Part shown: positions 1 through 10,007 of the stretch, in pieces
Layout: every line of letters starts with the position of its first letter
Position numbering within the stretch: position 1 is the first letter of the stretch
The notes under the pieces: generated by a model
The model's database searches: none
The model's input: the letters and a program-made list of their open reading frames with translations, nothing else
Told to the model about the DNA's origin: nothing
Translations under genes and position numbers: made by a program
Assembly: GCA_963763085.1 (NCBI GenBank)
Contig: CAVXNB010000004.1
Location: 744,001-808,000, forward strand
DNA length: 64,000 nt
Reading direction: 5' to 3'
DNA from: CAVXNB01 sp963763085
GTDB taxonomy: Bacteria > Actinomycetota > Acidimicrobiia > Acidimicrobiales > Bog-793

Positions 1-1896
1 CCGCGCGAGAGGGAGATCTCGCGCTCGTAGCTGTTGAACGCCGACAGCGGCTCGCCCTCGACGATCCGATGCACGTTGCGGGCGGCCGAGTGGTACTCGC
101 GCCCGTCGTCGAAGAACTCGAGCGAGCTGACCCCGCCACTCAGCACCTCGACCCGACCGCTCGCGACGTCGCGATGAATCTCCCTCAGGCCGTCCTCGTA
201 ACCGCTCTCCGAATGCGGAGGCGCCGGCGCCTCCTCGGGCTCGGCGAAGTGCGGAGGCGGTTCGTGCGCCCCGGGACCACCCGTCCAGACGGGAAGCTCG
301 AGCGACGAGGGCCCGCCGGCGTAGAGGGTCAGGAGGACAGGTTGCGGCGAGGGCCAGGCCCATGGCCAGTAGGTGGGCGAGATCGCCAGGCGGAGACGGT
401 GGCCTGCGGGGACCGAGTAGCCGATCGAGTTGAGCTTCACGTCGACGACGTAGCGCCGGCCCGGCACCAGGTCCTCGGGCTCCTCGTCGCTATCCCGGTG
501 GGTGAGGTTCAAGAGCCCGCGTGTGATGAGATTCGACTCGCCGTCCGGCCAGAGGTCGCACAGTCGGGCCACGACGAGGGCGAGAGGGCGGTCCGACGAC
601 ACCTCGAGGCGGGCGAGCGGGAACCCGAGGATCTCCAGCGGCTCGGTGAGCACCTCGGTGTCGAAGCAGAGCGACTGGCCGTCCTCGGGACGCTGGTCCG
701 ACGAGTTGTCGACCGGGCCTCCGAGCCCGCCCCAGGTGCCGGGATCGGCCGCCGGAGCCTGAACGCCCCGGATCGCGAGCTCGCGCTCGGATCCCGTCTC
801 GCCGGCGGGCGTCCCCGTCTCGCCGAGCGTCCCGCCGCCGCCGAGTGTGTACGTTCGCGTTGCCACCTCGGCTACCGGCCAGCCGCCGGTGGCGAGCCAA
901 CGTCCCGGCCAGTACTTGCGGCCCGGGTCGGAGCGGACCGCGTCCGGCATGTAGACCCGGAGCTTCGGCTCGTCCATGATGCCGTTCTCGGCCCCCTTCA
1001 AATGGCAGTCGTAGAAACGAAGACATTCCTGCAGGAATCCGATCGCCGGTCCCGGCACTCCCTGCTCGGGGTAGACGTGCGCCCAGGGGCCGATCAGCCC
1101 CTTGCACGGCCCGGGGTATCCCTCGAGGAACCGCGGGATGGCGTTGCGGTAGGCGTCGGTCCAGCCGCCCACCATGTAGACGGGGCAGGTGATGGCGGAG
1201 AAGTCCTCGCACACGGAGCCTTGTTTCCAGAACTCGTCGCGCCGCTGATGGGAAACCCACGCCTCGACGAACGGCGGCGTGCGCTCCATGCGGTCCAGCC
1301 AGGTCTTGCGCCATGACTCGCCGACCACGGCAGGATCGGGTGGCCGGGCGTTGTAGGCCAGCATCACCGACGCCCACGACAACATGTTCGCCCCCAACAG
1401 GCAGCCGCCCATGTAGTGGACGTCGTCGGCGGTACCGGTCGTCGGTCGAGCAGATGCTCACGACGGCTCCGAGCTCGGGGGGCGAGTGGGCCGCGATCTG
1501 CAGCCCGTTGAAGCCGCCCCAGGAGATGCCGATCATGCCGACCCTGCCGCTGCAGAACGGTTGTGCGGCAAGCCACCGGATCACCTCGATACCGTCAGAC
1601 TGCTCGAGCGGCAGGTACTCGTCGGCGAGGATGCCCTCCGAATCGCCCGACCCACGGATGTCGATCCGGGCCGAGACGTAGCCGTGGCCGGCGAAGTAGC
1701 CGTGCATCGACTGGTCGTGGACGGCCGTGTAGTCGTTCTTTCGGTAGGGGATGTACTCGAGGATCGCCGGCACCGGATGCTCCTCGGCGTCCTCGGGGAT
1801 CCAGAGCTTGGCCGACAGGCGGCAGCCGTCGGACATCGTGATCCAGGTGTGGTCGACGACCCGCACCTTGTAGGGAAGGTTCGTGACGACGGTCAC
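1..1896 (-). CDS. CocE/NonD-family serine hydrolase, copy 1 (3' end outside window, one frame break)
   Basis: Predicted alpha/beta hydrolase of the X-Pro dipeptidyl-peptidase S15/CocE/NonD group, which includes cocaine esterase, glutaryl-7-ACA acylase and alpha-amino-acid ester hydrolases. It closely parallels the intact copy at 5999-8080. The nucleophile motif GISWGG, the Asp motif GGWTDAYR and the His motif GPWAHVYPE are all present. The GTG start at 1896 follows a GAGGAG ribosome site. One extra C near 1434, just after STDDRY, breaks the frame; removing it restores the match to copy 2. The C-terminus runs off the left edge, about 45 residues before the expected stop. It is the last visible gene of the Opp-type operon, 47 nt after the ATPase gene. 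The exact substrate is unknown; peptide-like esters or amides are an inference from the transporter context. Confidence 0.8.
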
Positions 1897-1943
1897 CGTG
1901 AGCTCCTCGTCGGGGTCATATAGGGGCGCCTCCTGTCGGTCGG

Positions 1944-3023
1944 TCAAACAGCCGGCATGGAACCTACCGACGGCGCCGCCCCGTCGCCGGCGGATCCGAG
2001 CGAGGCCACGTCGCGCCAGCGGTGGCATGCCACCCACCGGGCCGGCTGGACCTCTTCGAGCACCGGCTCCACCTCCCGGCACCGCTCGATCGCGAACGGG
2101 CAGCGCGGATGGAAATGGCATCCGGAGGGCGGGTTCCTCGGGCTTGGGATCTCGCCAGAGACGAGCGTCGCCGTGTTGGAGCGTTGGACGTCCATCTCCG
2201 GGATGGCGGCGATCAGGGCCCGGGTATAGGGGTGCAGGGGAAGGTCGTAGATCGCTTCGGCCGGACCGCTCTCCACGATCCTGCCCAGATACATGACCGC
2301 GATCCGGTCGGCGAGATAGCCCACGACATTGAGGGCATGGGTGATGATGACGTAGGCGGTCCCGTAATTCGCTCGGAGGGACTGCAGGAGATTGAGGATC
2401 GAGCTTGCGGCGGAGACGTCGAGGCCGGCCGTCGGCTCGTCCGCCACGATGACCCGGGGTCGAAGGGCGAGCGCGCGGGCGATTCCGACCCGTCGCGCCT
2501 GCCCACCCGACAGCTCGTGGGGATACAGGGTCTCGAGCCGGTGCGGAAGCTCGACCATCTGGAGAAGGTCCTTGGTGGAGTAGCGCTCCGCTTTCGGGAC
2601 GTCATGGATGGAGTAAGGCTCCATGAGCAACGACGAGACTCGCATGCGGGGACTCAGGCTCGAGTGCGGGTCCTGGAAGATCATGACGGCGTTCCGACGC
2701 ACCCGACGGATCGCGGTGCCGCGGAGCCGGGTGATGTCGGCGCCGTCGTACCGCACACGGCCTCCGGTCGACCGCGTCAGGCGTAAGGCGGCGAGACCGA
2801 GGGTGGTCTTGCCAGAGCCGGACTCCCCGACGATGCCCACGATTTCACCCTGCGCCACGTCGAGGCTCACACCGTCGACCGCCCGGACGCCCTTCTCGCG
2901 ACCTAAGAGCTTGAGGAGGGGGCCGGTGTCGGAAAAGAAGACTCGCAGGTCCTCGACCGCGAGTACGGGCTGGCCGGCGCCGGCCTTGGTGGCCCCGCCG
3001 GCCGCGCCCGACGGCTCGGTCAC
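1944..3023 (-). CDS. Oligopeptide/dipeptide ABC transporter ATPase (OppF/DppF type)
   Basis: Cytoplasmic ATPase that would energise the neighbouring permeases. It has Walker A GESGSGKTT, ABC signature LSGGQARR, Walker B ending VIVADEPTAGLD and a switch His in IITHAL. The C-terminal oligopeptide-transporter extension with a Cys-containing motif (CHFHPRCPFA) is typical of OppD/OppF proteins. The protein has 359 residues. The GTG start overlaps the stop of the upstream ATPase gene (GTGA), so the two should be translationally coupled. Family assignment is secure; the ligand is not readable from the ATPase. Confidence 0.92.
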   Translation of the reverse strand: MTEPSGAAGGATKAGAGQPVLAVEDLRVFFSDTGPLLKLLGREKGVRAVDGVSLDVAQGEIVGIVGESGSGKTTLGLAALRLTRSTGGRVRYDGADITRLRGTAIRRVRRNAVMIFQDPHSSLSPRMRVSSLLMEPYSIHDVPKAERYSTKDLLQMVELPHRLETLYPHELSGGQARRVGIARALALRPRVIVADEPTAGLDVSAASSILNLLQSLRANYGTAYVIITHALNVVGYLADRIAVMYLGRIVESGPAEAIYDLPLHPYTRALIAAIPEMDVQRSNTATLVSGEIPSPRNPPSGCHFHPRCPFAIERCREVEPVLEEVQPARWVACHRWRDVASLGSAGDGAAPSVGSMPAV

Positions 3024-4055
3024 GGCTGCAACGCCACCCCGTCGCTCGCCCAGTTCGATTCTGGGTCCCGCATATGGCAGCGGACGGCCTCGCTGGAGCC
3101 GGACGCGACGACGCGCGGTTCGTCAGTGATGCAGCACTTCCTCGCGTAGCGGCATCTTCCGGCAAACCGGCAGCCCTTAAGCTCGCCGATCAGGGACGGC
3201 ACCTGCCCCGGGATGGTCGCGAGCGTCCGTCCACGGTGCTTCCGCGTGGGAACGGCCTCGAGCAACGCCTCGGTGTAGGGGTGTTGCGGGTTCCCGAAGA
3301 CGTCGACGACGGTTCCCTGCTCGATGATCTGCCCGGCGTACATGACGAGGACGCGATCGCAGATCTGGGCGACGACGCTGAGGTCGTGCGTGACGAAAAG
3401 GATCGTCAAGTTTCGGCTTGCCTGGATGTCTCGTAGCAACGACAGGATCTGAGCCTCGAGCGTGACGTCGAGGGCAGAGGTCGGCTCGTCTGCGATCAGC
3501 AGCTCGGGTTCGAGCGAGAGGGCCATGGCGATCACGACTCGCTGGCGCATGCCGCCGGAGAGTTGGTGGGGATAGGAACGGACGATCTGCTCGGGATCGG
3601 GGAGCCCGACCTGACGGAGTAGGGAGATCGCCTTCTCGAGGAAAGCCTTGCGGTCCTGCCGGCGGACGTGATGGTCGGCATGGGCGGCCTGGACGTCGAC
3701 CATCTGCCCGCCGATTCGAAACACCGGGTTGAGCGAGGTGAGCGGGTCCTGGAAGACCATGGCGATCTTCTCGCCCCGTACCCGGCGCAGCTGCTCCTCG
3801 CTCAACTTTGCGATGTCGACCGAACCCTCGAGGACGATCCGACCGCGCGACGACTCGACCGTTGGGGGGAAGGAGCCGGAGGATCGTGGAGGCGAGCGTG
3901 CTCTTCCCCGAGCCCGACTCACCGACGAGACCCATGATCTCTCCGCGACGGAGCTCGAGCCCGACACCGGGCAGGACTCGCACCGTCGTACCCCGGCTGC
4001 GGTACTCGACCGCGAGGTCGTCGACCTGGAGGACGACGTCGCCTGAGGTGGTCAC
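3020..4055 (-). CDS. Oligopeptide/dipeptide ABC transporter ATPase (OppD/DppD type), one frame break
   Basis: Second ATPase of the transporter. Walker A GESGSGKST lies near the N-terminus, followed by the Q-loop FQDPLTSLNPVFRIG, the signature LSGGMRQR, Walker B LLIADEPTSALD and the switch His in FVTHDLS. The C-terminal extension carries the OppD-type CRFAGRCRYARKC cluster. The frame breaks at a run of six C on the coding strand (3864-3869). Five C would read LLPPTVESSRGRIVLEG continuously, so an extra base is likely. The GTG at 4055 has GAGGTGG upstream and overlaps the oppC-like stop by 4 nt; an in-frame GTG at 4064 is also possible. Confidence 0.88.
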
Positions 4056-4999
4056 GCCCGCCACCTCGAAACGCCGCGCAGGCGCGGGTCGAGCACGTCT
4101 CGCAGCGCTTCTCCGAACATCAGGAAGCCGATCGTTGCGACCGCCAGCGCGAGCGACGCGAAGAGCACCGCCCAGGGGGCCTGGAAGATCGAGTTGAACC
4201 CGTCAGAGAGGATCGATCCCCACGAGGGGTTCGGCGGCGGGACACCGAGGCCGAGAAACGACAGCCCCGCCTCGGCTGCAATCGCGCTCGGGATGTCCAT
4301 GGCGAGGAGGATGAAGAGCGGGGCGACGATGTTGGGGAGCAGGTGGCGGAACATGATCCGTAACCTGCCGGCGCCGAGGGCGCGTTCGGCGACGATGTAC
4401 TGGTTCTGTCTCACGGTCAACACGAGCGCGCGGCTGGTACGGGCATAGTTCGGCATGAAGGTCACCGCGATCACGATGATCAGGTTGCGAAGCGACGACC
4501 CCAGCACTGTCAGAAGTGCCAGGGCGAGCACGATGGCCGGAAACGACTGGAAGGTGTCGGTCAAGAGGACGACGACACTGTCGACGAAGCCGCCCAGGTA
4601 GCCCCCGAGCACGCCGAGGACGAGGCCGGCGAGAAGCGCTGCCCCAACGGCGGGGACGGCGACCTCGAGAGCGATCCTCGTGCCGAAGATAAGGCGGGAG
4701 AGGAGGTCCCTGCCGAGCTGGTCCGTCCCGAGCAGGTGGTGCAACGTCGGCCCCTGGAGCGGATTGTTCACGTCGATCTGGCTGAAGGAGTACGGCGCCA
4801 GCTCCGGCCCGAAGATCGCCACGACGATGAGCCCGGTCACGATGACGACGCCGATGGCGCCGCCCGGTGTGGTGAGGATCGACATCAGCAGCCCGCGGGG
4901 CTTCGAGCCACGCCCGGCTCGCACAGGCTTGTCGAGCAGCGTGACGTCGGTGGTCAGTCCGAGCGGCTGCGCAGCCGCCCCGGAACCGAGGAGGGACAT
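4052..4999 (-). CDS. ABC transporter permease (OppC/DppC type)
   Basis: Inner-membrane permease with an N-terminal membrane segment (TTPGGAIGVVIVTGLIVVAI) and a binding-protein-dependent transport domain of about five more segments. The EAA-loop region AERALGAGRLRIMFRHLLPN docks to the ATPases, and the ending AGLSFLGLGVPPPNPSWG is characteristic of the DppC/OppC family. The ATG at 4999 lies 11 nt after the stop of the partner permease gene. Without a break in that partner gene the two would read as one 638-residue frame, which is an artefact. Confidence 0.92.
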   Translation of the reverse strand: MSLLGSGAAAQPLGLTTDVTLLDKPVRAGRGSKPRGLLMSILTTPGGAIGVVIVTGLIVVAIFGPELAPYSFSQIDVNNPLQGPTLHHLLGTDQLGRDLLSRLIFGTRIALEVAVPAVGAALLAGLVLGVLGGYLGGFVDSVVVLLTDTFQSFPAIVLALALLTVLGSSLRNLIIVIAVTFMPNYARTSRALVLTVRQNQYIVAERALGAGRLRIMFRHLLPNIVAPLFILLAMDIPSAIAAEAGLSFLGLGVPPPNPSWGSILSDGFNSIFQAPWAVLFASLALAVATIGFLMFGEALRDVLDPRLRGVSRWRA

Positions 5000-5010
5000 C
5001 CGCCGGCCGT

Positions 5011-5968
5011 TCAGCTCGCGGCCGTCTGGCCGAGCTGGATGCGGCTGTCGAGCAGCCGATACGAGAAGTCGGCAAGAAGGTTGGCACCGATGACCATGAT
5101 GGCGATGACGAGAGCGGTGCCCTGGACGATCGGGAAGTTCCGCGACGCGATGGCGTCGTAGGCGAGCGAGCCGAGGCCCGGACGATCGAAGATCACCTCG
5201 ATGAAGATGGCACCCCCGAGCAGGCTGCCGAGGCCCACCCCGAGCACGGCGACGACGGGCGCGGTGGCGTTCTTGAGCGCGTACTTGTAGAGGACCCTCC
5301 GCTTGCGCAGCCCGAAGGCGTAGGCGGTCCTCACGTAGTTCGCGGTGAGGACCTCGAGCATGTTGCTTCGCACGAGTCGCGGCAAGGTAGCCGATCCATC
5401 CGACGGCGAGGGCGGTCGCAGGCAGGATCAGGTGCTTGAGTTGGTCGATGGGATCTCCCGGTGTTCCAGCGCCGATGACGGGAAGCAGGCGCAGGTGGAC
5501 GGCGAATACCAGGATCAAGAGCAGACCGACGACGAACGAAGGCATCGTGATGAATGACACCGAGCCGATGCCGATCACCCTGTCGAGGATCGACCCCGGC
5601 CTCGTGGCGGAGATGATTCCGAGGGGCAGCCCGAAGATCACCGCCAGCGCGAGCCCGGAGACGGCGAGAATGACGGTGTAGGGCAGGTTCTCCATGACGA
5701 GGCTGGCGACGGAATGGTCGGTCACGAAGTCGGTGCCGAGGTTTCCGTGAAGGGCGTTGAAGATGTACTGGTAGATCTGCACGGGCACCGAGACATTCAG
5801 GCCCATCTCCTGGCGGACCTGACGGATCAAGGCGGGGTTCGCCCGCGGGCCGAAGATGTAGGTGACGGGATTGCCGGGGATGAGACGGTCGAGGACGGCG
5901 AGGAAGGCCATCACGATCAGGATGACGAACACCGCCGTCACGAGTCGGCGGAAGAAGTATCGGATCAC
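5011..5968 (-). CDS. ABC transporter permease (OppB/DppB type), one frame break
   Basis: Partner permease of the peptide-type transporter. The N-terminus MIRYFFRRLVTAVFVILIVM is a first membrane helix, followed by the family-typical region with PGNPV and a periplasmic loop (QEMGLNVSVPVQIYQY). The frame breaks near 5388 after VGWIGYL. Dropping one C from TACCTTGCC continues into LPRLVRSNMLEVLTANYVRT, the conserved EAA-loop region, and on to the true stop at 5011. The start is GTG at 5968, 30 nt after the preceding hydrolase stop. About 318 residues after repair, normal for the family. Confidence 0.88.
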
Positions 5969-5998
5969 CGCCGGCCCTCGGTGGCTCTCGCGCTCGGG

Positions 5999-8080
5999 TC
6001 AGACGTGGTCACGGGGGACAGCGAGCTCCCAGGTCTTCGCGAAGACCCTGCAGTCACCCTCGTATCCCTCCACGAGGTTCGTGAGCTGGAAGTCCTCCGC
6101 CGTCGACGACATCGTGCTCAGGGTGTGCACGCGGGTGCGCCACTCGCCTCGGGAGATCGAGATCTCCTGCTCGCACTCGTTGAACGCCGAAAGCGGCTCG
6201 CCTTCCACGACCCGGTGGAGGTTGCGAGCCGACGAGTGGTACTCGAGGCCGTCGTCGAGGAGCCGCAGGTGGTGCTCACCGCCGCCCTCGATGTCGACCA
6301 AACCGCTCGCCACGTCGCGGCGAATGGCACGGGCGGCGTCCTCGTCGCCGCTCGCTTCGTGAGGCGGCGCCGGCGCCTCCTCGGGCTCGGCGAAGTGCGG
6401 AGGTGCTTGGTGCGCCTCGGGACCACCTGTCCAGACCGGGAGCTCGAGCGCCGACGACCCGCCGGCGTACAAGCTGAGCAGGACGGGCTCCGGTGAAGGC
6501 CATACCCACGGCCAGTAGGTGGGCGAGACCGCCAGGCGGAGACGGTGGCCCGGCGGGACCGAGTACCCGATCGAGTTGAGCTTCACCTGGACGACGTAGC
6601 GCCGGCCGGGCACCAGGTCCTCCGGCTCCTCGTCGCCGTCCCGGTGCGTGAGATTGAGCACTCCTCGCGTGATGAGGCTCGACTCGCCGTCCGGCCAGAC
6701 GTCGCACAGGCGCGCCACGACGAGGGCGATCGGGCGATCCGACGACACCTCGAGGCGGGCGAGAGGAAACCCGAGGATCTCGACCGGTTCGGTGAGCACC
6801 TCGGTGTCGAAGCACAGGGACTGGCCGTCCTCGGGACGCTGGTCCGAAGGGTTGTCGACCGGCCCGCCATGGCCGCCCCAGGTGCCCGGATCGGCTCCCG
6901 GCGCCTGAGCACCGCGGATCGTGAGCTCCCGTTCGGGTCCCGCCGCGCCGTCGGGTGGGCCGGCGCCGGCGGGCGTGCCACCGTCGGGCGTGCCGCTGCC
7001 ACTGAGCTTCCCGCCCCCGCTGAGCCCGTAGGTGCGGGTCTCGACCTCACTTGCCGGCCAACCTTCCGTGGCGAGCCAACGTCCCGGCCAGTACGTGCGA
7101 CCCGGCTCGGAGCGGATCGAGTCGGCCATGTAGGCCCGCAGCTTCGGCTCGTCCATGATGCCGTTCTCGATCCCCTTAAGGTGGCAGTCCCACCACCGGA
7201 CAGCCTCCTGCAGGAACCCGATCGCCGGCCCAGGAGCTCCGCTCTCCGGGTAGACGTGCGCCCACGGGCCGATCAGGCCCTTGCACGGCCCCGGGTATCC
7301 CTCGAGAAACCTCAGGATGGCGTTGCGGTAGGCATCGGTCCAGCCGCCCACCATGTAAACGGGGCAGGTGATGGCGGAGTAGTCCTCGCACACGGAGCCT
7401 TGTTTCCAGAATTCGTCGCGCCGCTGATGGGAAACCCATGCCTCGACGAATGGCGGCGTGCGCTCCATGCGATCAAGCCAGATCTCCCGCCACGAACCGC
7501 CGACGACCGCCGGATCGGGCGGCCTGGCGTTGTAGGCGAGCATCACCGAGGCCCACTGCAGCATGTTGGACGCCAGCATGCAGCCGCCCATGTAGTGGAC
7601 GTCATCGGCGTAGCGGTCGTCGGTCGACGCGACGCTGATCACGGCGCCGAGCTCCGGCGGCGCTAGAGCGGCGATCTGCAGACCGTTGAATCCACCCCAC
7701 GACTTCCCGATGATGCCGACCTTGCCGGTGCACCATGGCTGGGCAGCGAGCCACTTGATGACCTCGACGCCGTCGGTCTGTTCGAGGGGGAGGTACTCGT
7801 CCTCGAGGATGCCGTCGGAGTCACCGGACCCGCGGGTGTCGACCCGGACGGAGGCGTAGCCGGAGCCCGCGAAATAGGCATGGATCGGGGCGTCCCTCAG
7901 GACAAGGCCGTCATTCTTCCTGTACGGCACGTACTCCATGACCGCCGGCACGGGATCGTCGCCGGCGTCTTCGGGCAGCCAGATGCGGGCCGCGAGGCGG
8001 CACCCGTCCGACATCGGGATCCAGACGTGTGAGATGACCCGGACACGCCGGGGGAACTCGGTTCTCACCGGCGTCCTCAC
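5999..8080 (-). CDS. CocE/NonD-family serine hydrolase, copy 2 (intact)
   Basis: Intact 693-residue hydrolase of the CocE/NonD group. The alpha/beta-hydrolase core carries a readable triad: Ser127 in GKSWGG, Asp249 in GGWTDAYR and His275 in GPWAHVYPE. A C-terminal jelly-roll (PepX_C-like) domain follows, with LAVSPTYWPWVWPSPEP. The GTG start at 8080 is fixed by a strong AAGGAGG site eight bases upstream. No signal peptide is seen, so it is probably cytoplasmic and acts on imported substrate. It sits between the binding-protein and first permease genes of the same operon and is a paralogue of the gene at 1-1896. Esterase or amidase activity on peptide-like compounds is inferred; the natural substrate is unknown. 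Confidence 0.88.
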   Translation of the reverse strand: MRTPVRTEFPRRVRVISHVWIPMSDGCRLAARIWLPEDAGDDPVPAVMEYVPYRKNDGLVLRDAPIHAYFAGSGYASVRVDTRGSGDSDGILEDEYLPLEQTDGVEVIKWLAAQPWCTGKVGIIGKSWGGFNGLQIAALAPPELGAVISVASTDDRYADDVHYMGGCMLASNMLQWASVMLAYNARPPDPAVVGGSWREIWLDRMERTPPFVEAWVSHQRRDEFWKQGSVCEDYSAITCPVYMVGGWTDAYRNAILRFLEGYPGPCKGLIGPWAHVYPESGAPGPAIGFLQEAVRWWDCHLKGIENGIMDEPKLRAYMADSIRSEPGRTYWPGRWLATEGWPASEVETRTYGLSGGGKLSGSGTPDGGTPAGAGPPDGAAGPERELTIRGAQAPGADPGTWGGHGGPVDNPSDQRPEDGQSLCFDTEVLTEPVEILGFPLARLEVSSDRPIALVVARLCDVWPDGESSLITRGVLNLTHRDGDEEPEDLVPGRRYVVQVKLNSIGYSVPPGHRLRLAVSPTYWPWVWPSPEPVLLSLYAGGSSALELPVWTGGPEAHQAPPHFAEPEEAPAPPHEASGDEDAARAIRRDVASGLVDIEGGGEHHLRLLDDGLEYHSSARNLHRVVEGEPLSAFNECEQEISISRGEWRTRVHTLSTMSSTAEDFQLTNLVEGYEGDCRVFAKTWELAVPRDHV

Positions 8081-8138
8081 CGTCTGCCTCCTTGGGGAGC
8101 TGAAGACCGGCAAGAGCAATGCGGTCTTTGAAGAGCCG

Positions 8139-9872
8139 TCAGGTAGCGGTCGTATTCCAAATCAGCAGTCCTCCCTGGGCGAGGAAGGACGGCTTGACGT
8201 ACGGCTGGCAGCCGATGAAGTTGTCCGAGTTGCAGATCCAGACCATGCCGGCCTCGGTGTCCCACAACTTCTGCGCCTCGATGTAGAGCTTGGTCCGCTC
8301 GGAGATGTCGTAGGTCGCGAGCGCCTCGTTCGTGAGCTTCGTGAACTCCGGATTGCACCAGTGGTCCCAGTTCCAAAGGCCCATCTGGGCGCAGGTCCAC
8401 CATTCGAACCACTCGTTCGGGTCTGACTCTCCGCCGTAGTAGTAGTAGAGGAGCTGGGGATGTGCGCCGCCTCCTCCGGGTCCGGGCAGGTCCGAGATCA
8501 CGGCCGGGTCGACCGGCTCGACGTTGACCTTGATGCCGATCTGCCCGAGGTTGGCGGCGATGATCTGCGCGGCGGACACATCGTCCGGCACGTTGTCCAC
8601 GTTCAGCTTCAAGACGACGTTCGTGAGACCGCTCTTGCGCAGGTAGGACTTGGCGAGCGGGATGTTCTGGTTGTATTCGGGTGCGTCAGGCCAGTACCCG
8701 ATCCCGAGCGACTTCGGGATGATGGCGTTCGTCCGGGTGTAGATCCCGTTGTAAGCGTCCTTGATGATGCCATCCACGTCGATCGCCGAGCGAATGGCCT
8801 TGCGGAGCCAGATGTTGTTGAGCGGGGGCTCGGTCACATTCATCGCGAGCCAGTAGTAGAGCCCGGACGGGGTGGAGTACACCTTGAGCGACGAATTGCT
8901 CTGCGCCTGCTTGACAGTCGAGGTGCCCATCTCGCAGTAGTTGAGCTCGTTGCTCTCGAGCGCGGCGTAAGCAGTGTCGTCGCTCTTGATCGGGATGGCG
9001 TCGATCTCATCGAAGAGGAACTTGTTGGCGTACGCCTTGTTCGCGCCCCCGTACTGGGGGAACTTGGTCATGACGAGCTTCTGGCCCGGGACCCACGAGG
9101 TCCACTCATACGGCCCGGTGCCGACCGGGTTGGTGCCGAACCCCTTGCCGAGCTTCTCCACCGCCTTCTCCGACAACACCATTCCGCTCGCGACGCCGGC
9201 GCCGGAAAGCGTCGCACTCACCGTAGGGGCGAAGACCTCCTTCATGATGATCGTCCCGGAGTACTTGCTGTCGACGCGGACGCTTTCCAACGCCGCCCAG
9301 TCACCCTGGTAGGGGGAGTTCAGTTTCGGCTTGGTCAGGCCGGCGATCCGCTCGAACGAGTACTTGACGTCACTCGCCTGCATTTCGCCGTAGCCCTTTT
9401 GGAAGGGGATGCCTTGCTTTAGAGTGAAGTGGAACTGCTTGCCGTCGGAAGACTTCTCGAAGGATTCCGCCAGGCAGTTCACCTGCTCGGTCGTCCCCGG
9501 CTTGTAAGTGATGAGCGTCTCGAAGAAGCACTGGACGTACGTCGGGTCCTCGAGACCCGACAAGATCGCCGGATCGACATTCGACACGTCGGCCACAGGA
9601 CGCCAACTGAGCGTGTTCGTCGGTGGCTTCGGGGACGTCGTCGTGGTCGAGCTGGCAGGGGCGCCCGAGGTGGTCGGTGCGGACGTCCCCGAGCCGCAAG
9701 CGGCGAGGAGCGCACTGGCGGTCGAGGCCGAGAGCCCGATCATGGCCGCCCGGCTGAGGAACTGGCGGCGATCGATTCGTTTCCTCAGGAACTCGTCGAC
9801 GAGGCTCCTGGCCGGCGGCCCACCTGCCGCTGCCGCCTGGTCCCGGGCCGAGCTGTCGAACTGACCTGTCAT
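8139..9872 (-). CDS. Peptide-type ABC transporter substrate-binding lipoprotein (SBP family 5, Tat-exported)
   Basis: Extracytoplasmic binding protein (family 5, OppA/DppA-like), 577 residues. The N-terminus carries a twin-arginine signal (RR at 35-36 in DRRQFLSRA) and a lipobox (LAAC, Cys59), followed by a Ser/Thr/Pro linker. It should be exported folded by Tat and then lipid-anchored. The body has family-5 features such as FHFTLKQGIPFQKG, VKYSFERIAG and GTGPYEWTSW. It is the first gene of the leftward Opp/CocE operon. Family-5 proteins bind peptides, nickel, opines or oligosaccharides; the two hydrolases in the operon favour a peptide-like or ester ligand, but that is inference. Confidence 0.92.
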   Translation of the reverse strand: MTGQFDSSARDQAAAAGGPPARSLVDEFLRKRIDRRQFLSRAAMIGLSASTASALLAACGSGTSAPTTSGAPASSTTTTSPKPPTNTLSWRPVADVSNVDPAILSGLEDPTYVQCFFETLITYKPGTTEQVNCLAESFEKSSDGKQFHFTLKQGIPFQKGYGEMQASDVKYSFERIAGLTKPKLNSPYQGDWAALESVRVDSKYSGTIIMKEVFAPTVSATLSGAGVASGMVLSEKAVEKLGKGFGTNPVGTGPYEWTSWVPGQKLVMTKFPQYGGANKAYANKFLFDEIDAIPIKSDDTAYAALESNELNYCEMGTSTVKQAQSNSSLKVYSTPSGLYYWLAMNVTEPPLNNIWLRKAIRSAIDVDGIIKDAYNGIYTRTNAIIPKSLGIGYWPDAPEYNQNIPLAKSYLRKSGLTNVVLKLNVDNVPDDVSAAQIIAANLGQIGIKVNVEPVDPAVISDLPGPGGGGAHPQLLYYYYGGESDPNEWFEWWTCAQMGLWNWDHWCNPEFTKLTNEALATYDISERTKLYIEAQKLWDTEAGMVWICNSDNFIGCQPYVKPSFLAQGGLLIWNTTAT

Positions 9873-9901
9873 CTGCCGTCCCCCCTTGTCCTAGACGCAG
9901 A

Positions 9902-9921
9902 CCAAACAGTATCCGGTTTGG
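9902..9921. promoter_or_regulatory. Inverted repeat in divergent promoter region (candidate operator)
   Basis: CCAAAC and GTTTGG form 6-bp inverted arms around an 8-base spacer in the 135-bp gap between the leftward binding-protein gene and the rightward oxygenase gene. Read leftward, GATACT inside the palindrome resembles a -10 element, so a repressor bound here could cover the operon promoter. No regulator gene is adjacent. Suggestive only. Confidence 0.3.
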
Positions 9922-10007
9922 GTTGTGGCGTTGTGGTCGCGAGACTCGAGGACCTCGCGTCGTTGACGAACGCCAAGGTGGCGAGTAGAAGGACTCAGGG
10001 AAGAACC

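Noticed and set aside
4052..5968. A single 638-codon permease, suggesting an OppB-OppC fusion
   Set aside because: The middle is read out of frame. Removing one base near 5388 gives two normal permeases with an 11-nt gap.
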